From Methylobacterium organophilum (GTDB taxonomy: Bacteria > Pseudomonadota > Alphaproteobacteria > Rhizobiales > Beijerinckiaceae): a stretch of 64,000 nt of DNA. The notes under the pieces were generated by a model. It did not search any database. It was not told the origin of the DNA and saw nothing but the letters and a program-made list of their open reading frames with translations. Both the position numbers and the translations under genes were made by a program. Where the stretch lies: assembly GCF_022179465.1 (NCBI RefSeq), contig NZ_BPQV01000004.1, forward strand, positions 186,001 to 250,000, read 5' to 3'. Positions within the stretch are counted from its first letter, which is position 1, and each line of letters opens with the position of its first letter. Of this stretch, positions 20,742 through 29,766 are shown piece by piece.

Positions 20742-21677
20742 TCAGGCCTGCGCCCGGCCCGCGACCCAGCGGACGAGGCCCTCCGCGGAACGGAAGTCGT
20801 CGAGGGCGTGGACCTGGGCGCCGGGGAGGGCATCCCGGGCCATGGTCGCCAGGGCGTGGCCCGGCCCCAGCTCGAGCACCGTCTCGGCGCCGAATTCCCG
20901 GCAGGCGTCGAGGCAGGCCGCCCAGTCGATGGTCCGGGCGATCTGGTCCGCGAGCTTGTCCCGCCCGGCCGCGGCATCGAACACCGCCGCTCCGTCGAGC
21001 CCGGCGATCAGCCGCGGCGCCCCCGGCGGCGGCCGCAGCGGCGTCGCCTCCGCGAGCGCCGCGCGGAACGCGTCCGCCGCCGCCGCGAGCCGGGGCGTGT
21101 GCGAGGGGGTGTGCACCGGCAGCACCACGGCGCGCTGCGCCCCGGCCTGGATCGCCTCCGTGCAGAGCGTTTCGAGGGCCGCCCGGGCCCCGCCGACGAC
21201 ACCACTGTCGATTGCGTTCCGGATCGCGAGATGGCCGCCATGCCGGGCCGCCAGAGCTTCGAGGGCGTCGAGCCGGAGGCCGCGGATGCCCGCGAGGCCG
21301 AAGCCTTCGCCGGAGGCCGCATCCATCGCCTCGGCCCGGGCGGCCGCGAGGCGCAGGATATCCTCCGGCGCCAGCCGCCCGGCGACGCCCCAGGCGGCGA
21401 GATCGCCGATGCTGTAGCCGGCCACCACCGCGCGGCCGGGCTTCGCGGAGGCGACCAGCGCCCAGCCGGCAAGCGCCGCGACGCAGCACAGGATCTGGCC
21501 GGTGCGGTTGCCATGCAGGTCGGCGCCGGCGGCCTTCACCAGGTCGCGCGGGTCGGTGCCGCCGAGGAGCGGCCGGGCCGCCTGGAACACCGCCTGCGCC
21601 GCCGGCAGGTCCGCCGTGAGGTCGAACATGCCCGGATGCTGGCCGCCCTGGCCCGAGAGCAGCACGGCCAGGGTCAT
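20742..21677 (-). CDS. mdcH: Malonate decarboxylase malonyl-CoA:ACP transacylase (epsilon)
   Basis: A 311-residue acyltransferase that loads the malonate decarboxylase acyl carrier by malonyl transfer from malonyl-CoA. It begins VLLSGQGGQHPGMF, has the nucleophile elbow GYSIGD with S89, and a candidate catalytic His in LPVHTPSHTP. Length matches MdcH. The ATG at 21677 overlaps the mdcB stop (ATGA). It is the last gene of the operon mdcACDEGBH. The enzyme belongs to the FabD superfamily, but the operon context makes MdcH secure. Confidence 0.93.
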   Translation of the reverse strand: MTLAVLLSGQGGQHPGMFDLTADLPAAQAVFQAARPLLGGTDPRDLVKAAGADLHGNRTGQILCCVAALAGWALVASAKPGRAVVAGYSIGDLAAWGVAGRLAPEDILRLAAARAEAMDAASGEGFGLAGIRGLRLDALEALAARHGGHLAIRNAIDSGVVGGARAALETLCTEAIQAGAQRAVVLPVHTPSHTPRLAAAADAFRAALAEATPLRPPPGAPRLIAGLDGAAVFDAAAGRDKLADQIARTIDWAACLDACREFGAETVLELGPGHALATMARDALPGAQVHALDDFRSAEGLVRWVAGRAQA

Positions 21678-22543
21678 GCCGCGGCCTCGAGGCCCTGCAC
21701 GAACAGGCTCATCGCCAGCAGGTCCGCCGCCCCGCCCGGGCTCAGCCGGCGGGCGACGAAGGCATGGTGCAGCATTTCCGCCGCCCCGCGCCAGCCGGCC
21801 TGCCCCACCCCGCCGCCGGCGAGGAAGGCGGCCGCCGCGGCCCGGGCGAAGCGATAGCCGTCCGCGCCCCCGCGATGGAGCAGGTTGGTGTCCTCCAGGG
21901 CCGCGACCAGGGCGAGGCAGGCCTCGACCCGGGCCGCCTCGGCGTCGCCGGGCCGCAGCCGCGCGCCGCGCCGCAGGGCCGGCAGGCCGACGCGATAGAG
22001 CGTCGGAAAGCCCGCCGCCGCCTCCGCCGGCGCGCCGCCGACGCCGTGGCGCCGCCGCGCCCGGGCCCCCGGCGCATGCAGCAGCACCGGCCCGTCGAGG
22101 ATCTTTTTCGCGTGCCGCGCCCGGACATGCGCCCCGAGCGACCCCGGCGGGAGCGGCTTCGCCCCGGCCCCGAGCGCCCCGGCGGCGGAGACGAGGAGGC
22201 CGAGGCCGAAGATCGCGCCGCGATGGGTGTTCACGCCCCCCGTCGCCGCCCGCATGGCGGCCTCCGCCGCGAGCCCGATTCCGCGCAGATGGTCCATGTC
22301 GCGCCCCTCCGCGCCGGCCCGGGCCAGATCCGCGAAGAAGGGTTCCAACGCCGCCGCGCTCGCGGCGAAGGTCGCCGCGTCCATGTCGTCGTGGCTGCCG
22401 CTGTCGACGTGGCTGACGAGGCCGGGCTTCGGATAGGTGGCGACTTCGAGCCGCAAGGCCGCCACCGCCTGCGCCGCGATGGCCTCTGCCCGGCAGGGCA
22501 GGGGGCGGGGAGGGACAGAACGGAGGGGGAGGGCCGCATTCAT
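21674..22543 (-). CDS. mdcB: Triphosphoribosyl-dephospho-CoA synthase
   Basis: A 289-residue CitG/MdcB-family enzyme making 2'-(5''-triphosphoribosyl)-3'-dephospho-CoA from ATP and dephospho-CoA, the precursor of the malonate decarboxylase prosthetic group. Signature segments are LEVATYPKPGLVSHVDSGSHDDMD, ATGGVNTHRGAIFGLGLL and EDTNLLHRGG. The start at 22543 overlaps the mdcG stop by 4 bp and its own stop overlaps the mdcH start, so mdcG-B-H are translationally chained. Confidence 0.94.
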   Translation of the reverse strand: MNAALPLRSVPPRPLPCRAEAIAAQAVAALRLEVATYPKPGLVSHVDSGSHDDMDAATFAASAAALEPFFADLARAGAEGRDMDHLRGIGLAAEAAMRAATGGVNTHRGAIFGLGLLVSAAGALGAGAKPLPPGSLGAHVRARHAKKILDGPVLLHAPGARARRRHGVGGAPAEAAAGFPTLYRVGLPALRRGARLRPGDAEAARVEACLALVAALEDTNLLHRGGADGYRFARAAAAAFLAGGGVGQAGWRGAAEMLHHAFVARRLSPGGAADLLAMSLFVQGLEAAA

Positions 22544-23211
22544 GCCGCCCGCTCCTCCGAGGCGGTGGCCAGCAGGGCGTCGACACGCCTCAGTTCCAGC
22601 CGGTCGAGGAATTTGAGGATCGCCTCGCCGGTGCCCGGGAGAAGCTCGCGCCACTGCACCCCGGCGCCGTCCGGGAAGACGATCTCGCCGTCGAGGCGCA
22701 TCGGCGCCGTCTCGGCCAAAGCGGACAGGCCGGCGAGGAAGCCCGGCGGCACCGGGCCGGAAACGGGCCAGAGCAGGTCGAGATCCGAGGCGTCGCTCAG
22801 ATAGGGCAGGCCAGTCAGGGCCTGCCAGAGCAGGCTGCCGAAGGGGCGCGGCCTCAACCCGAAGCGCTCGCCGAGCCGCAGGAGATCCGCGAGCGCGCCC
22901 CGCCAGGCGGCCGGCGCCACCTCCGTCACCCCCGCGAGCTCCGGGGCCGGGCAGGGCGCCAGAACCGCCACCGGCAGGGCGAGGCCGATCCGGCGCTTGC
23001 CCGCGGACGGAGGCAGCGGCAGGCCGAGGGGCACCGCGTCCCGCGCCTCGCCGGGATGGTAGCGCCGCACGATCAGCGGATGCCCCGCTTCCGCCCATCC
23101 GGCGAGGAGGTCCGATCCGTGGAGATCGGGCCGGGCGCGCAGGAGGTCGTCCCAGGCCGCCGGCACGACCCGGACCAGGTCGTGGCGCCGGCAGGCCGGC
23201 GCCTCAGCCAC
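22540..23211 (-). CDS. mdcG: Phosphoribosyl-dephospho-CoA transferase
   Basis: A 223-residue nucleotidyltransferase that attaches the prosthetic group to the MdcC carrier serine. The catalytic acidic pair appears in SDASDLDLLWPV, and RRHDLVRV, FGSLLWQALTGLPYL and GEIVFPDGAGVQWRE are MdcG-like. The start is set at a GTG (23211; VAEAPACRRHDLV) that overlaps the mdcE stop by 8 bp; longer frames run antisense-like through mdcE. The assignment is strong from position and the family's DLDLLW motif. Confidence 0.9.
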   Translation of the reverse strand: MAEAPACRRHDLVRVVPAAWDDLLRARPDLHGSDLLAGWAEAGHPLIVRRYHPGEARDAVPLGLPLPPSAGKRRIGLALPVAVLAPCPAPELAGVTEVAPAAWRGALADLLRLGERFGLRPRPFGSLLWQALTGLPYLSDASDLDLLWPVSGPVPPGFLAGLSALAETAPMRLDGEIVFPDGAGVQWRELLPGTGEAILKFLDRLELRRVDALLATASEERAA

Positions 23212-23920
23212 CCCGCGCCTCGCGCGCCACCTGCGCGGCGACCGCCTCCGCCACGGGGCGCCCGCCCCGCTCGGCCCCGAGCCGGTCGCGGATGTCGTCC
23301 CGGGGCAGATCCGCGAGCAGGGTGCGGATCTGCGGCGCCAGGGGCTGGCCGGGATCGAGCACCGCATGCACGGCACCGGTGGCGACCATGTTGTCGAGGC
23401 CCGGCGCGAAGACCGGGGTCGACTTCGCCATGTTCTCCAGCGTCTCCAGCGGCAGCTTGGTGACCCGGGCGACGGAAGGCAGATCCATCACGCTCGGATT
23501 GGCCCCGGGCAGGGCGGCGAGCACGCGGGTGGCCAGGGCGGTGGCGATGAAGGCGCCGGCGGCCGAGTGGCCATAGATCAGGCCGAAGGTCGGATGGCCG
23601 GAGCGGTCGGCCAGCAGCAGCGCCTTGGCGAGATGGGCGAGGCATTCGTTGAGGCCGAGCAGCTCGTCGCGCCGGCTCATGCGCTGGCTGTCGGAATCGA
23701 CCAGAACCAGGATCGGCGCGCCGCCCCCGGCCCGCACCGCGTCGAGCACGGCGCGGGAGAGCGCCAGCGCGCCCTCGACGCCCAGGGGCGTGTCGCCGTC
23801 GATGCCGACGATCACAGCCTCGGCCCCGTCGAAGGGCCCGCGGCCCGTGACGAGGCCGTCCGCGACCACCACCGCATGGCCCTCGGGAAAGAGGGCCGCG
23901 AGGATCTCAGCGAGCGTCAT
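23204..23920 (-). CDS. mdcE: Biotin-independent malonate decarboxylase gamma subunit
   Basis: A 238-residue crotonase-like carboxyltransferase-type subunit. With MdcD it decarboxylates malonyl-S-ACP to acetyl-S-ACP. Recognisable segments are ILVLVDSDSQRMSRRDELLGLNECLAHLAKAL, GHPTFGLIYGHSAAGAFIATAL and MDLPSVARVTKLPLETLE. It overlaps the mdcD 3' end by 14 bp and precedes mdcG. Cytoplasmic. Confidence 0.94.
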   Translation of the reverse strand: MTLAEILAALFPEGHAVVVADGLVTGRGPFDGAEAVIVGIDGDTPLGVEGALALSRAVLDAVRAGGGAPILVLVDSDSQRMSRRDELLGLNECLAHLAKALLLADRSGHPTFGLIYGHSAAGAFIATALATRVLAALPGANPSVMDLPSVARVTKLPLETLENMAKSTPVFAPGLDNMVATGAVHAVLDPGQPLAPQIRTLLADLPRDDIRDRLGAERGGRPVAEAVAAQVAREARGG

Positions 23921-24824
23921 GGTCGGCCTCCTGCACGCGGGCCACGGTCTGCGCGAAGGCGGCTGCGGTCATGGCCGGCACGGCATCGGGATCGTTGACG
24001 CCGAGGCGCGCCCAGACCTCCGTGGCGTCGCGGCAATCGCCGAAGCGCGCCACCCGGGCTTCGAGCCGCGCCTGCTCGGCCTCCAGCGTGTCGAGGTCGA
24101 AGGCGGGGGCGCGGGCGATCAGATCGAGGGCGGCGGCGCGGAAGGCGGCGACGCTGTCCTCGGCGAAGGCGTCGGCCCCGCCGATGAGACGGCGGTGCTT
24201 GCCGCCCATGGTGCGCCAGACCAGCGCCCGGTCGCGGGAATCGAACTCCTCGGCGCCCCTGTTGGTCTCGATCACCTCCGGCCCGGAGACCGAGATGCGC
24301 CCGCTCTCGGAGACGGCGAGCCGCGAGCAGGTCCCGGCGATGAGGCCGCCGCCGCCGTAGCAGCCGGCGCGGCCGCCGATCAGGCCGATCACCGGGATGC
24401 CGGCGGCGCGCACCGCCACGATCGCCCGCATGGCCTCGGCAATGGCGGTCTCGCCGGCATTGGCCTCCTGCAGGCGCACGCCGCCGGTGTCGAACAGGAT
24501 CAGCACGGCGGCGGGCTTCACGCTCAACGCCGCGCGGAGAAGCCCGATCAGCTTGGCGCCGTGCACCTCGCCGAAGGCGCCGCCCATGAAGCGGCCCTCC
24601 TGCGCGGCGACGAGGACCGGCTTGCCGGCGAGGGCGGCGCGGCCGACCACGATGCCGTCGTCGAAGGCCCGCGGCAGGTCGAAGAGGGGCAGGTGCGGGC
24701 TCATGCGCCGCTCGGTCGGCCCGAGGATCTCGGCGAAGCTGCCGGGATCGGTGAGCGCCGCGACGCGCTGGCGGGCGCTCGCCTCGTACCAGCTCAGGGC
24801 GCTCGGATCGGTGCTCGCGGCCAT
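23907..24824 (-). CDS. mdcD: Biotin-independent malonate decarboxylase beta subunit
   Basis: A 305-residue carboxyltransferase-fold subunit homologous to acetyl-CoA carboxylase beta-type domains. It carries SWYEASARQRVAALTDPGSF, AAQEGRFMGGAFGEVHGAKLIG, and GIPVIGLIGGRAGCYGGGGLIAG with an oxyanion-type glycine-rich loop. It forms the decarboxylase pair with MdcE. It begins 1 bp after the mdcC stop and ends overlapping mdcE, so the order is the canonical mdcC-D-E. Confidence 0.95.
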   Translation of the reverse strand: MAASTDPSALSWYEASARQRVAALTDPGSFAEILGPTERRMSPHLPLFDLPRAFDDGIVVGRAALAGKPVLVAAQEGRFMGGAFGEVHGAKLIGLLRAALSVKPAAVLILFDTGGVRLQEANAGETAIAEAMRAIVAVRAAGIPVIGLIGGRAGCYGGGGLIAGTCSRLAVSESGRISVSGPEVIETNRGAEEFDSRDRALVWRTMGGKHRRLIGGADAFAEDSVAAFRAAALDLIARAPAFDLDTLEAEQARLEARVARFGDCRDATEVWARLGVNDPDAVPAMTAAAFAQTVARVQEADHDAR

Positions 24825-24825
24825 G

Positions 24826-25134
24826 TCAGGCCTCCATCAGCCGGGCGCCCTGGAGCAGGCGCAGGGACACGGTGTCGGGGCGCGCGCCCCCGTCATTGAT
24901 GCTGATGCGCAGGCCGCCGGGCTGGGTCCGGGCCACGAAATCGGCCACCACCGCCTCCCAGACCGCGCCGTAGCCGGCGATCGGGGTCTCGATCACGACC
25001 TCGCAGGCATCGGGCGGCAGCACCCGCTCCAGCAGGATCTCCAGATTGCCGGAGGCGACCACGCCGGTGATGGCGTGCGGCACCGAGCCGGGCAGCGGCG
25101 TCTTCGTGGTGTGGCGGAAGGTCAGGGATTCCAT
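24826..25134 (-). CDS. mdcC: Malonate decarboxylase acyl carrier protein (delta)
   Basis: A 102-residue acyl carrier that bears phosphoribosyl-dephospho-CoA rather than phosphopantetheine. The N terminus MESLTFRHTTKTPLPGSVPHA leads to VVASGNLEILLER, in which S28 is the likely attachment residue by family alignment. The start at 25134 is chosen because the longer frame upstream is Arg/Ser/Pro-rich antisense-type sequence and because 102 aa matches MdcC. It lies 52 bp downstream of mdcA. Confidence 0.93.
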   Translation of the reverse strand: MESLTFRHTTKTPLPGSVPHAITGVVASGNLEILLERVLPPDACEVVIETPIAGYGAVWEAVVADFVARTQPGGLRISINDGGARPDTVSLRLLQGARLMEA

Positions 25135-25186
25135 GGGGATCTCCGCGGGGACCGGCGCGCCTCCCCCGCACGGGGAGGCGGCGGGC

Positions 25187-26833
25187 TCACCAGTTCCGGA
25201 ACTTCGCGGGCGGGTCGTAGAGGCCGCCCGACCAGTGCACGAGGTCCTTGATCGACTTGGCGGCGAGCAGGGAGCGGTCGGCGTCGAGGGGCTCGATGCC
25301 GAGATCCTCCGGCCGGCGCACGATGCCGCGGGACCGCAGCGCCTCGACCTTGGCCCGGTCGCGGCCCCGGCCGATCTCGGTATAGCCCGCCACCCCGCGG
25401 ATCGCCTGCTCGCGCTCGCCCGCGTCGCGGCAGAGCAGGAGGTTGGCGATGCCCTCCTCGGTGACGATGTGGGTGACGTCGTCGGCATAGACCATGACGG
25501 GGGCGAGCTCGAGCCCGGTCTTCTTCGCGAGCTCCATCGCGTCGAGGCGCTCGACGAAGGTCGGGACCAGCTTGTCGCCGAAGGTCTCGACCAGCTGCAC
25601 CACGAGCTTGCGCCCGCGCATCAGCAGCGGGTCGCCGCCACCCTGCGCCTCGCGGCCCGCCTTCATCCAGGTGTCGGAGGGATGGCGGCGGCCATGCGGG
25701 TCCGAGCCCATGTTCGGCGCGCCGCCGAAGCCGGCCACCCGGTTCTGCGTGACGGTGGAGGAATGGCCCATCAGGTCGATCTGCAGGGTCGAGCCGATGA
25801 AGAGGTCGCAGGCATAGAGGCCGGCGGTCTGGCAGAAGGCGCGGTTCGAGCGCAGGGACCCGTCCGCCCCGGTGAAGAACACGTCCGGCCGCTCGCGGAT
25901 GTAGCGGTCCATGCCGACTTCCGAGCCGAAGCAATGCACCTGGGAGACCCAGCCCGATTCGATCGCCGGGATCAGGGTCGGGTGCGGGTTGAGCGCCCAG
26001 TGGGTGGCGATCTTTCCCTTCAGGCCGAGGCGCTCGCCATAGGTCGGCAGCAGCAATTCGATCGCCGCCGTGCCGAAGCCGATGCCGTGGTTGAGCCGGC
26101 GGATGCCGTATTCGGCGTAGATCCCCTTGATCGCCATCATGGCCATCAGGATCTGCGTCTCGGTCATCGCCGCGGGATCGCGGGTGAAGAGCGGCTCCAC
26201 GTAGAAGGGCTTGTCGGCCGCGACCACGAAGTCGACCCGGTCGCCGGGGATGTCGACCCGGGGCACGCGCTCGACGATCTCGTTGACCTGCGCGATCACG
26301 ACGCCGTTCTTGAAGGCGGTCGCCTCCACCACCGTCGGCGTGTCCTCGGTATTCGGCCCCGTATACAGGTTGCCCTCCCGGTCGGCGGAGACGCCGGCGA
26401 TCAGGGCGACGTTGGGCGTCAGGTCGACGAAGTAGCGGGCGAAGAGCTCCAGATAGGTGTGCACCGCGCCGAGCTCGATCTGCCCGCCATAGAGCATCCT
26501 CGCGATCCGCCCGCCCTGGGGGCCGGAATAGGAATAGTCGAGGCGCCGGGCGATGCCCGTCTCGAACACGTCGAGATGCTCGGGCAGCACGATGCCCGAC
26601 TGGACCATGTGCAGGTCGTGGATCTTGGCCGGGTCGCAGGCCGCCAGCCCGCGGGCGAGGCAATCCGCCTGCTTCTGGTTGTCGCCCTCCAGGCAGACCC
26701 GGTCGCCGGGGCGCAGCACCGCTTCGAGCAGGTCGATCACGGCCCCGGCGGCCACGACCTTGCCCGTCGCGTGGGGGCGGCCCGCCGCGATCCGCTCCTC
26801 CCGGGCCCGTTTCTCCCCGCGCCAGTCGCTCAT
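25187..26833 (-). CDS. mdcA: Malonate decarboxylase alpha subunit (acetyl-S-ACP:malonate ACP transferase)
   Basis: A 548-residue CoA-transferase-like subunit that exchanges acetate for malonate on the acyl carrier. Signature regions are VVAAGAVIDLLEAVLRPGDRVCLEGDNQKQAD, GGQIELGAVHTYLELFARYF, RRLNHGIGFGTAAIELLLPTYGERLGLKGKIATHW and VAGFGGAPNMGSDPHGRRHPS. GAAGGAAG precedes the ATG. It is the first gene of the mdcACDEGBH operon, divergent from madLM across a 244-bp regulatory spacer. Confidence 0.96.
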   Translation of the reverse strand: MSDWRGEKRAREERIAAGRPHATGKVVAAGAVIDLLEAVLRPGDRVCLEGDNQKQADCLARGLAACDPAKIHDLHMVQSGIVLPEHLDVFETGIARRLDYSYSGPQGGRIARMLYGGQIELGAVHTYLELFARYFVDLTPNVALIAGVSADREGNLYTGPNTEDTPTVVEATAFKNGVVIAQVNEIVERVPRVDIPGDRVDFVVAADKPFYVEPLFTRDPAAMTETQILMAMMAIKGIYAEYGIRRLNHGIGFGTAAIELLLPTYGERLGLKGKIATHWALNPHPTLIPAIESGWVSQVHCFGSEVGMDRYIRERPDVFFTGADGSLRSNRAFCQTAGLYACDLFIGSTLQIDLMGHSSTVTQNRVAGFGGAPNMGSDPHGRRHPSDTWMKAGREAQGGGDPLLMRGRKLVVQLVETFGDKLVPTFVERLDAMELAKKTGLELAPVMVYADDVTHIVTEEGIANLLLCRDAGEREQAIRGVAGYTEIGRGRDRAKVEALRSRGIVRRPEDLGIEPLDADRSLLAAKSIKDLVHWSGGLYDPPAKFRNW

Positions 26834-27077
26834 GGAAGCTTCCTTCGCCCGTCCGTATCCGCATCGGCGGAGAATGGCAGATCACGTATCCGTTATCGCC
26901 ATCATGACCGATACTGGTATTCTTGTTTGCGGATTTGTCAATATTCTGCATACTGACAACGAAGCCGATCCATAACGGCGAAACAGGAAGGAATCGTCCG
27001 ATGCGCCCTGCCGCAGCGCCCCCTCTCCGCCAGCCTGTCGCCGATGCGCGGGCCGTCCCCGCGCGGGGGGGCCGGGC
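26834..27077. promoter_or_regulatory. Divergent mdcA / madL control region with repeated CGTATCCG
   Basis: The spacer contains CGTATCCG at 26854-26861 and 26885-26892 within an AT-rich patch (about 26875-26975) that also includes GATACTGGTATTC and CATACTG. The same octamer and its palindromic form CGTATACG recur upstream of the GntR gene at 31.6 kb. Known GntR-type malonate regulators (MdcY, MatR) bind sites centred on GTATAC. I infer that these are operators repressing both the decarboxylase and permease operons. Confidence 0.55.
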
Positions 27078-27545
27078 ATGACCATCCTCGGTGTCGCCCT
27101 GCTCGCGGCCTGCACGCTGATCGGCGTGTATCTCGGCGACCTGCTCGGGGCCGCGCTCCACGTGAAGGCCAATGTCGGCGGCGTCGGCCTGGCCATGATC
27201 CTGCTCATCGCCGCCCGGGTCTGGCTCAAGACGCACGACCGTCTCGGCAAGGGCGTCGTCACCGGCGTCGAGTTCTGGGCCAGCATGTACATCCCCATCG
27301 TCGTGGCGATGGCCGCGCAGCAGAACGTGGTCGCCGCGGTGAGCGGCGGCCCGATCGTGATCATCGCCGCCACGGGCTCGCTGGTGCTGTGCTTCGCCTG
27401 CGTCGCCCTGATCAGCCGGATCGGGCGCCGGCCCGAGGACGACCGCTGGAGCGCCGAGGCCCGGCACGGCGGCGCCGTAATCGGCGGCGAGCCGGAGCCG
27501 GCTCCGGCCGCCGGCCCCGTCATCGCCAACGACCGCAGGGGGTGA
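27078..27545 (+). CDS. madL: Malonate transporter subunit MadL
   Basis: A 155-residue membrane protein with four predicted helices: MTILGVALLAACTLIGVYLGDLLGAAL, GVGLAMILLIAARVWL, FWASMYIPIVVAMAAQQNVVAAV and PIVIIAATGSLVLCFACVALI. It matches MadL/MdcL, which pairs with MadM in a sodium-coupled malonate carrier. The C-terminal ~35 residues are hydrophilic. It is the first gene of the divergent permease operon, with madM 5 bp after its stop. Confidence 0.92.
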   Translation: MTILGVALLAACTLIGVYLGDLLGAALHVKANVGGVGLAMILLIAARVWLKTHDRLGKGVVTGVEFWASMYIPIVVAMAAQQNVVAAVSGGPIVIIAATGSLVLCFACVALISRIGRRPEDDRWSAEARHGGAVIGGEPEPAPAAGPVIANDRRG

Positions 27546-27550
27546 GCGCC

Positions 27551-28330
27551 ATGGACCTTTCGATCTGGCACGGCATCGAGCACGTCTTCGTCGAGCAGAG
27601 CCTGGTGGCGGCCTTCGCCGTCGTCGGCGCGCTGATGCTGTTCTCGAACGTTCTCGCCAGGCGGCTCACCGCGGGCCGGGTGCACGGCTCGGCCATCGCC
27701 ATCGTGCTCGGGCTGGTCCTGGCCTATTTCGCCGGCCTCCAGACGGGCGGCAAGAAGGGCGTCGCCGACCTCCCGGCCCTGGCCGGGATCGGCCTGATGG
27801 GCGGGGCGATGCTGCGCGACTTCGCCATCGTGGCCACCGCCTTCGAGGTGGACGTGGTCGAGGCGCGCCGCGCCGGCCTGCTCGGCGTCCTCGCCCTGGC
27901 GCTGGGCACGCTGCTGCCCTTCGTGGTCGGGGCGCTCACGGCGGTCGCCTTCGGCTATCACGACGCGGTCTCGATCACGACGATCGGCGCAGGCGCGGTC
28001 ACCTACATCGTCGGCCCGGTCACCGGCGCGGCGATCGGGGCGGATTCGACGGTGATGGCGCTCTCCATCGCCACCGGCGTCACCAAGGCGGTGATGGTGA
28101 TGGTCGGCACGCCGCTGGTCGCCCGCCTCATCGGCCTCGACAACCCGCGCTCGGCCATGGCCTATGGTGGGCTGATGGGCACGGTGAGCGGGGTGGCCGG
28201 CGGGCTCGCGGCCACCGACCCGCGGCTCGTGCCCTACGGGGCGCTCACCGCCACCTTCCACACCGGCATCGGCTGCCTCGTCGGCCCCTCGCTCTTCTTC
28301 CTGACGGTGCGCGCCCTGGTCGGGGGCTGA
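27551..28330 (+). CDS. madM: Malonate transporter subunit MadM
   Basis: A 259-residue polytopic membrane protein with about eight helices, the larger subunit of the MadLM malonate:Na+ symporter. It begins MDLSIWHGIEHVFVEQSLVAAFAVVGALMLFSN and contains GLVLAYFAGLQTGGKKGVADLPALAGIGLMGGAMLRDFAIVATA and GAGAVTYIVGPVTGAAIGADSTVMALSIATGVTKAVMVM, typical of the family. ATG 27551 is used; a longer frame upstream is out-of-frame madL. It ends facing the convergent TRAP operon. Confidence 0.94.
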   Translation: MDLSIWHGIEHVFVEQSLVAAFAVVGALMLFSNVLARRLTAGRVHGSAIAIVLGLVLAYFAGLQTGGKKGVADLPALAGIGLMGGAMLRDFAIVATAFEVDVVEARRAGLLGVLALALGTLLPFVVGALTAVAFGYHDAVSITTIGAGAVTYIVGPVTGAAIGADSTVMALSIATGVTKAVMVMVGTPLVARLIGLDNPRSAMAYGGLMGTVSGVAGGLAATDPRLVPYGALTATFHTGIGCLVGPSLFFLTVRALVGG

Positions 28331-28350
28331 GGGCGCGCCCGGCGGACCCG

Positions 28351-28392
28351 AAAAAACCCGCCGCGCCTCCGATCGGATCGGGGCGCGGCGGG
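28351..28392 (-). terminator. Strong terminator of the TRAP operon (minus strand)
   Basis: CCCGCCGCGCC (28357-28367) pairs perfectly with 28382-28392. Read on the minus strand the hairpin is followed directly by TTTTTT (28356-28351), a textbook Rho-independent terminator 22 bp after the dctM stop. It may also slow plus-strand transcripts from madLM. Confidence 0.85.
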
Positions 28393-28413
28393 GCGTCGTC
28401 ATCGCGGTCCGGC

Positions 28414-29766
28414 TCAGCGGGTCGAGGGCAGGAGCTGGTCGGGCAGCCAGAGGGCGATGCCCGGCACCAGGCAGAGCAGCACGATCGCGATCCCCATCAG
28501 GATCACGAAGGGCAGGGTGCCCCAGATGATGTCCTTGAGCGGGATGTCCGGGGCGATGTTCTTGATGACGAAGATGTTGAGCCCCACCGGCGGGTGGATC
28601 AGGCCCATCTCCATGGTGATCGTCATCACCACGCCGAACCAGACGAGGTCGAACCCGGCGGCCTTGAGCGGCGGCAGGATGATCGGCGCCGTCATCAGGA
28701 TGATCGAGACCGGCGGCAGGAAGAAGCCCAGGGCGATCACCAGCGCCAGGATGGTGGCGAGGAGCAGCCAGGGCGAGAGCTGCATCGCCACGATGGCCTG
28801 GGCCGCCGCCTGGCTGATGTGGAGGTAGCTCATCACGTAGGCGTAGAGGAGCGACATGCCGATGATCAGCATCAGCATGGTCGATTCCCTGAGCGTCGCG
28901 GTCAGGATCGGGTCGAGGTCGCGGAAGCGCCAGACACCGTAGATGACCGCGATGAGCGCCAGGGCGAGGAGGCCGCCGAGGCCCGCCGTCTCGGACGGGG
29001 TGGCGTAACCGCCATAGAGCGCGACCATGACGCCGGTGAGCAGGATCACGAAGGGCAGCACCCGCGGCAGCGTCGAGAAACGCTCCCGCATGCTGTAGGC
29101 CTCCTCCTTCAGGATCGGGTGCTGCGTGCCGTCCCGCTCATAGGCCCGCTTGGCCGCCGCGAATTCCGAGCGGAAGCGGAACACCGACCAGCCGGCGAAG
29201 AGCGCCACCAGCAGGAAGCCCGGCCCGATTCCGGCGAGGAACAGGCGCCCCAGCGACTGCTCGGCCGCGACCGCGTAGAGGATCATGGTGATCGAGGGCG
29301 GCAGCAGGATGCCCAGCGTCCCGCCCGCCGCGATGATGCCGGCGGCGAAGCCCGGCGAGTAGCCGCGCTTGCGCATCTCCGGGATGCCGGCCGAGCCGAT
29401 GGCCGAGCAGGTGGCCGGCGAGGAGCCCGCCATGGCCGCGAACAGGGCGCAGGCGAAGACGTTGGCGATGCCGAGGCCCCCCGGGATGCGGTGCATCCAG
29501 GCATGCATGGCCGAGTAGAGGTCCTGGCCGGCCCGGCTCCGCCCGATCGCGGCGCCCTTCAGGATGAAAAGCGGGATCGAGAGCAGGGTGATCGAGGCCA
29601 TCTCCTCGTAGACGTTCTGCGCCACCGTATCGAGGGAGGCGGCGGGCATGAACGCATACATGAAGGCGAGCGCCACGAAGCCGAGCGCAAAGGCGATGGG
29701 GATGCCCGACAGCATCGCCGTGAGCGTCGCCCCGGCATAGAGGAAGCCGATCGCGGCGGTGCTCAT
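28414..29766 (-). CDS. TRAP transporter large permease (DctM)
   Basis: A 450-residue inner-membrane protein with about 12 helices of the DctM family. Typical segments include SIPLFILKGAAIGRSRAGQDLYSAMHAWMHRIPGGLGIANVFACALFAAMAGSSPATCSAIG, GTLGILLPPSITMILYAV, and LIHPPVGLNIFVIKNIAP near the C terminus. It moves a dicarboxylate with sodium. The insertion near residues 220-250 is hydrophilic. The ATG overlaps the dctQ stop (ATGA). Position beside mdc/mad and a GntR gene suggests a MatM-like malonate function. Confidence 0.93.
   Translation of the reverse strand: MSTAAIGFLYAGATLTAMLSGIPIAFALGFVALAFMYAFMPAASLDTVAQNVYEEMASITLLSIPLFILKGAAIGRSRAGQDLYSAMHAWMHRIPGGLGIANVFACALFAAMAGSSPATCSAIGSAGIPEMRKRGYSPGFAAGIIAAGGTLGILLPPSITMILYAVAAEQSLGRLFLAGIGPGFLLVALFAGWSVFRFRSEFAAAKRAYERDGTQHPILKEEAYSMRERFSTLPRVLPFVILLTGVMVALYGGYATPSETAGLGGLLALALIAVIYGVWRFRDLDPILTATLRESTMLMLIIGMSLLYAYVMSYLHISQAAAQAIVAMQLSPWLLLATILALVIALGFFLPPVSIILMTAPIILPPLKAAGFDLVWFGVVMTITMEMGLIHPPVGLNIFVIKNIAPDIPLKDIIWGTLPFVILMGIAIVLLCLVPGIALWLPDQLLPSTR

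Noticed and set aside
25046-26956. A 636-codon plus-strand open frame
   Set aside because: Antisense to mdcA and mdcC.
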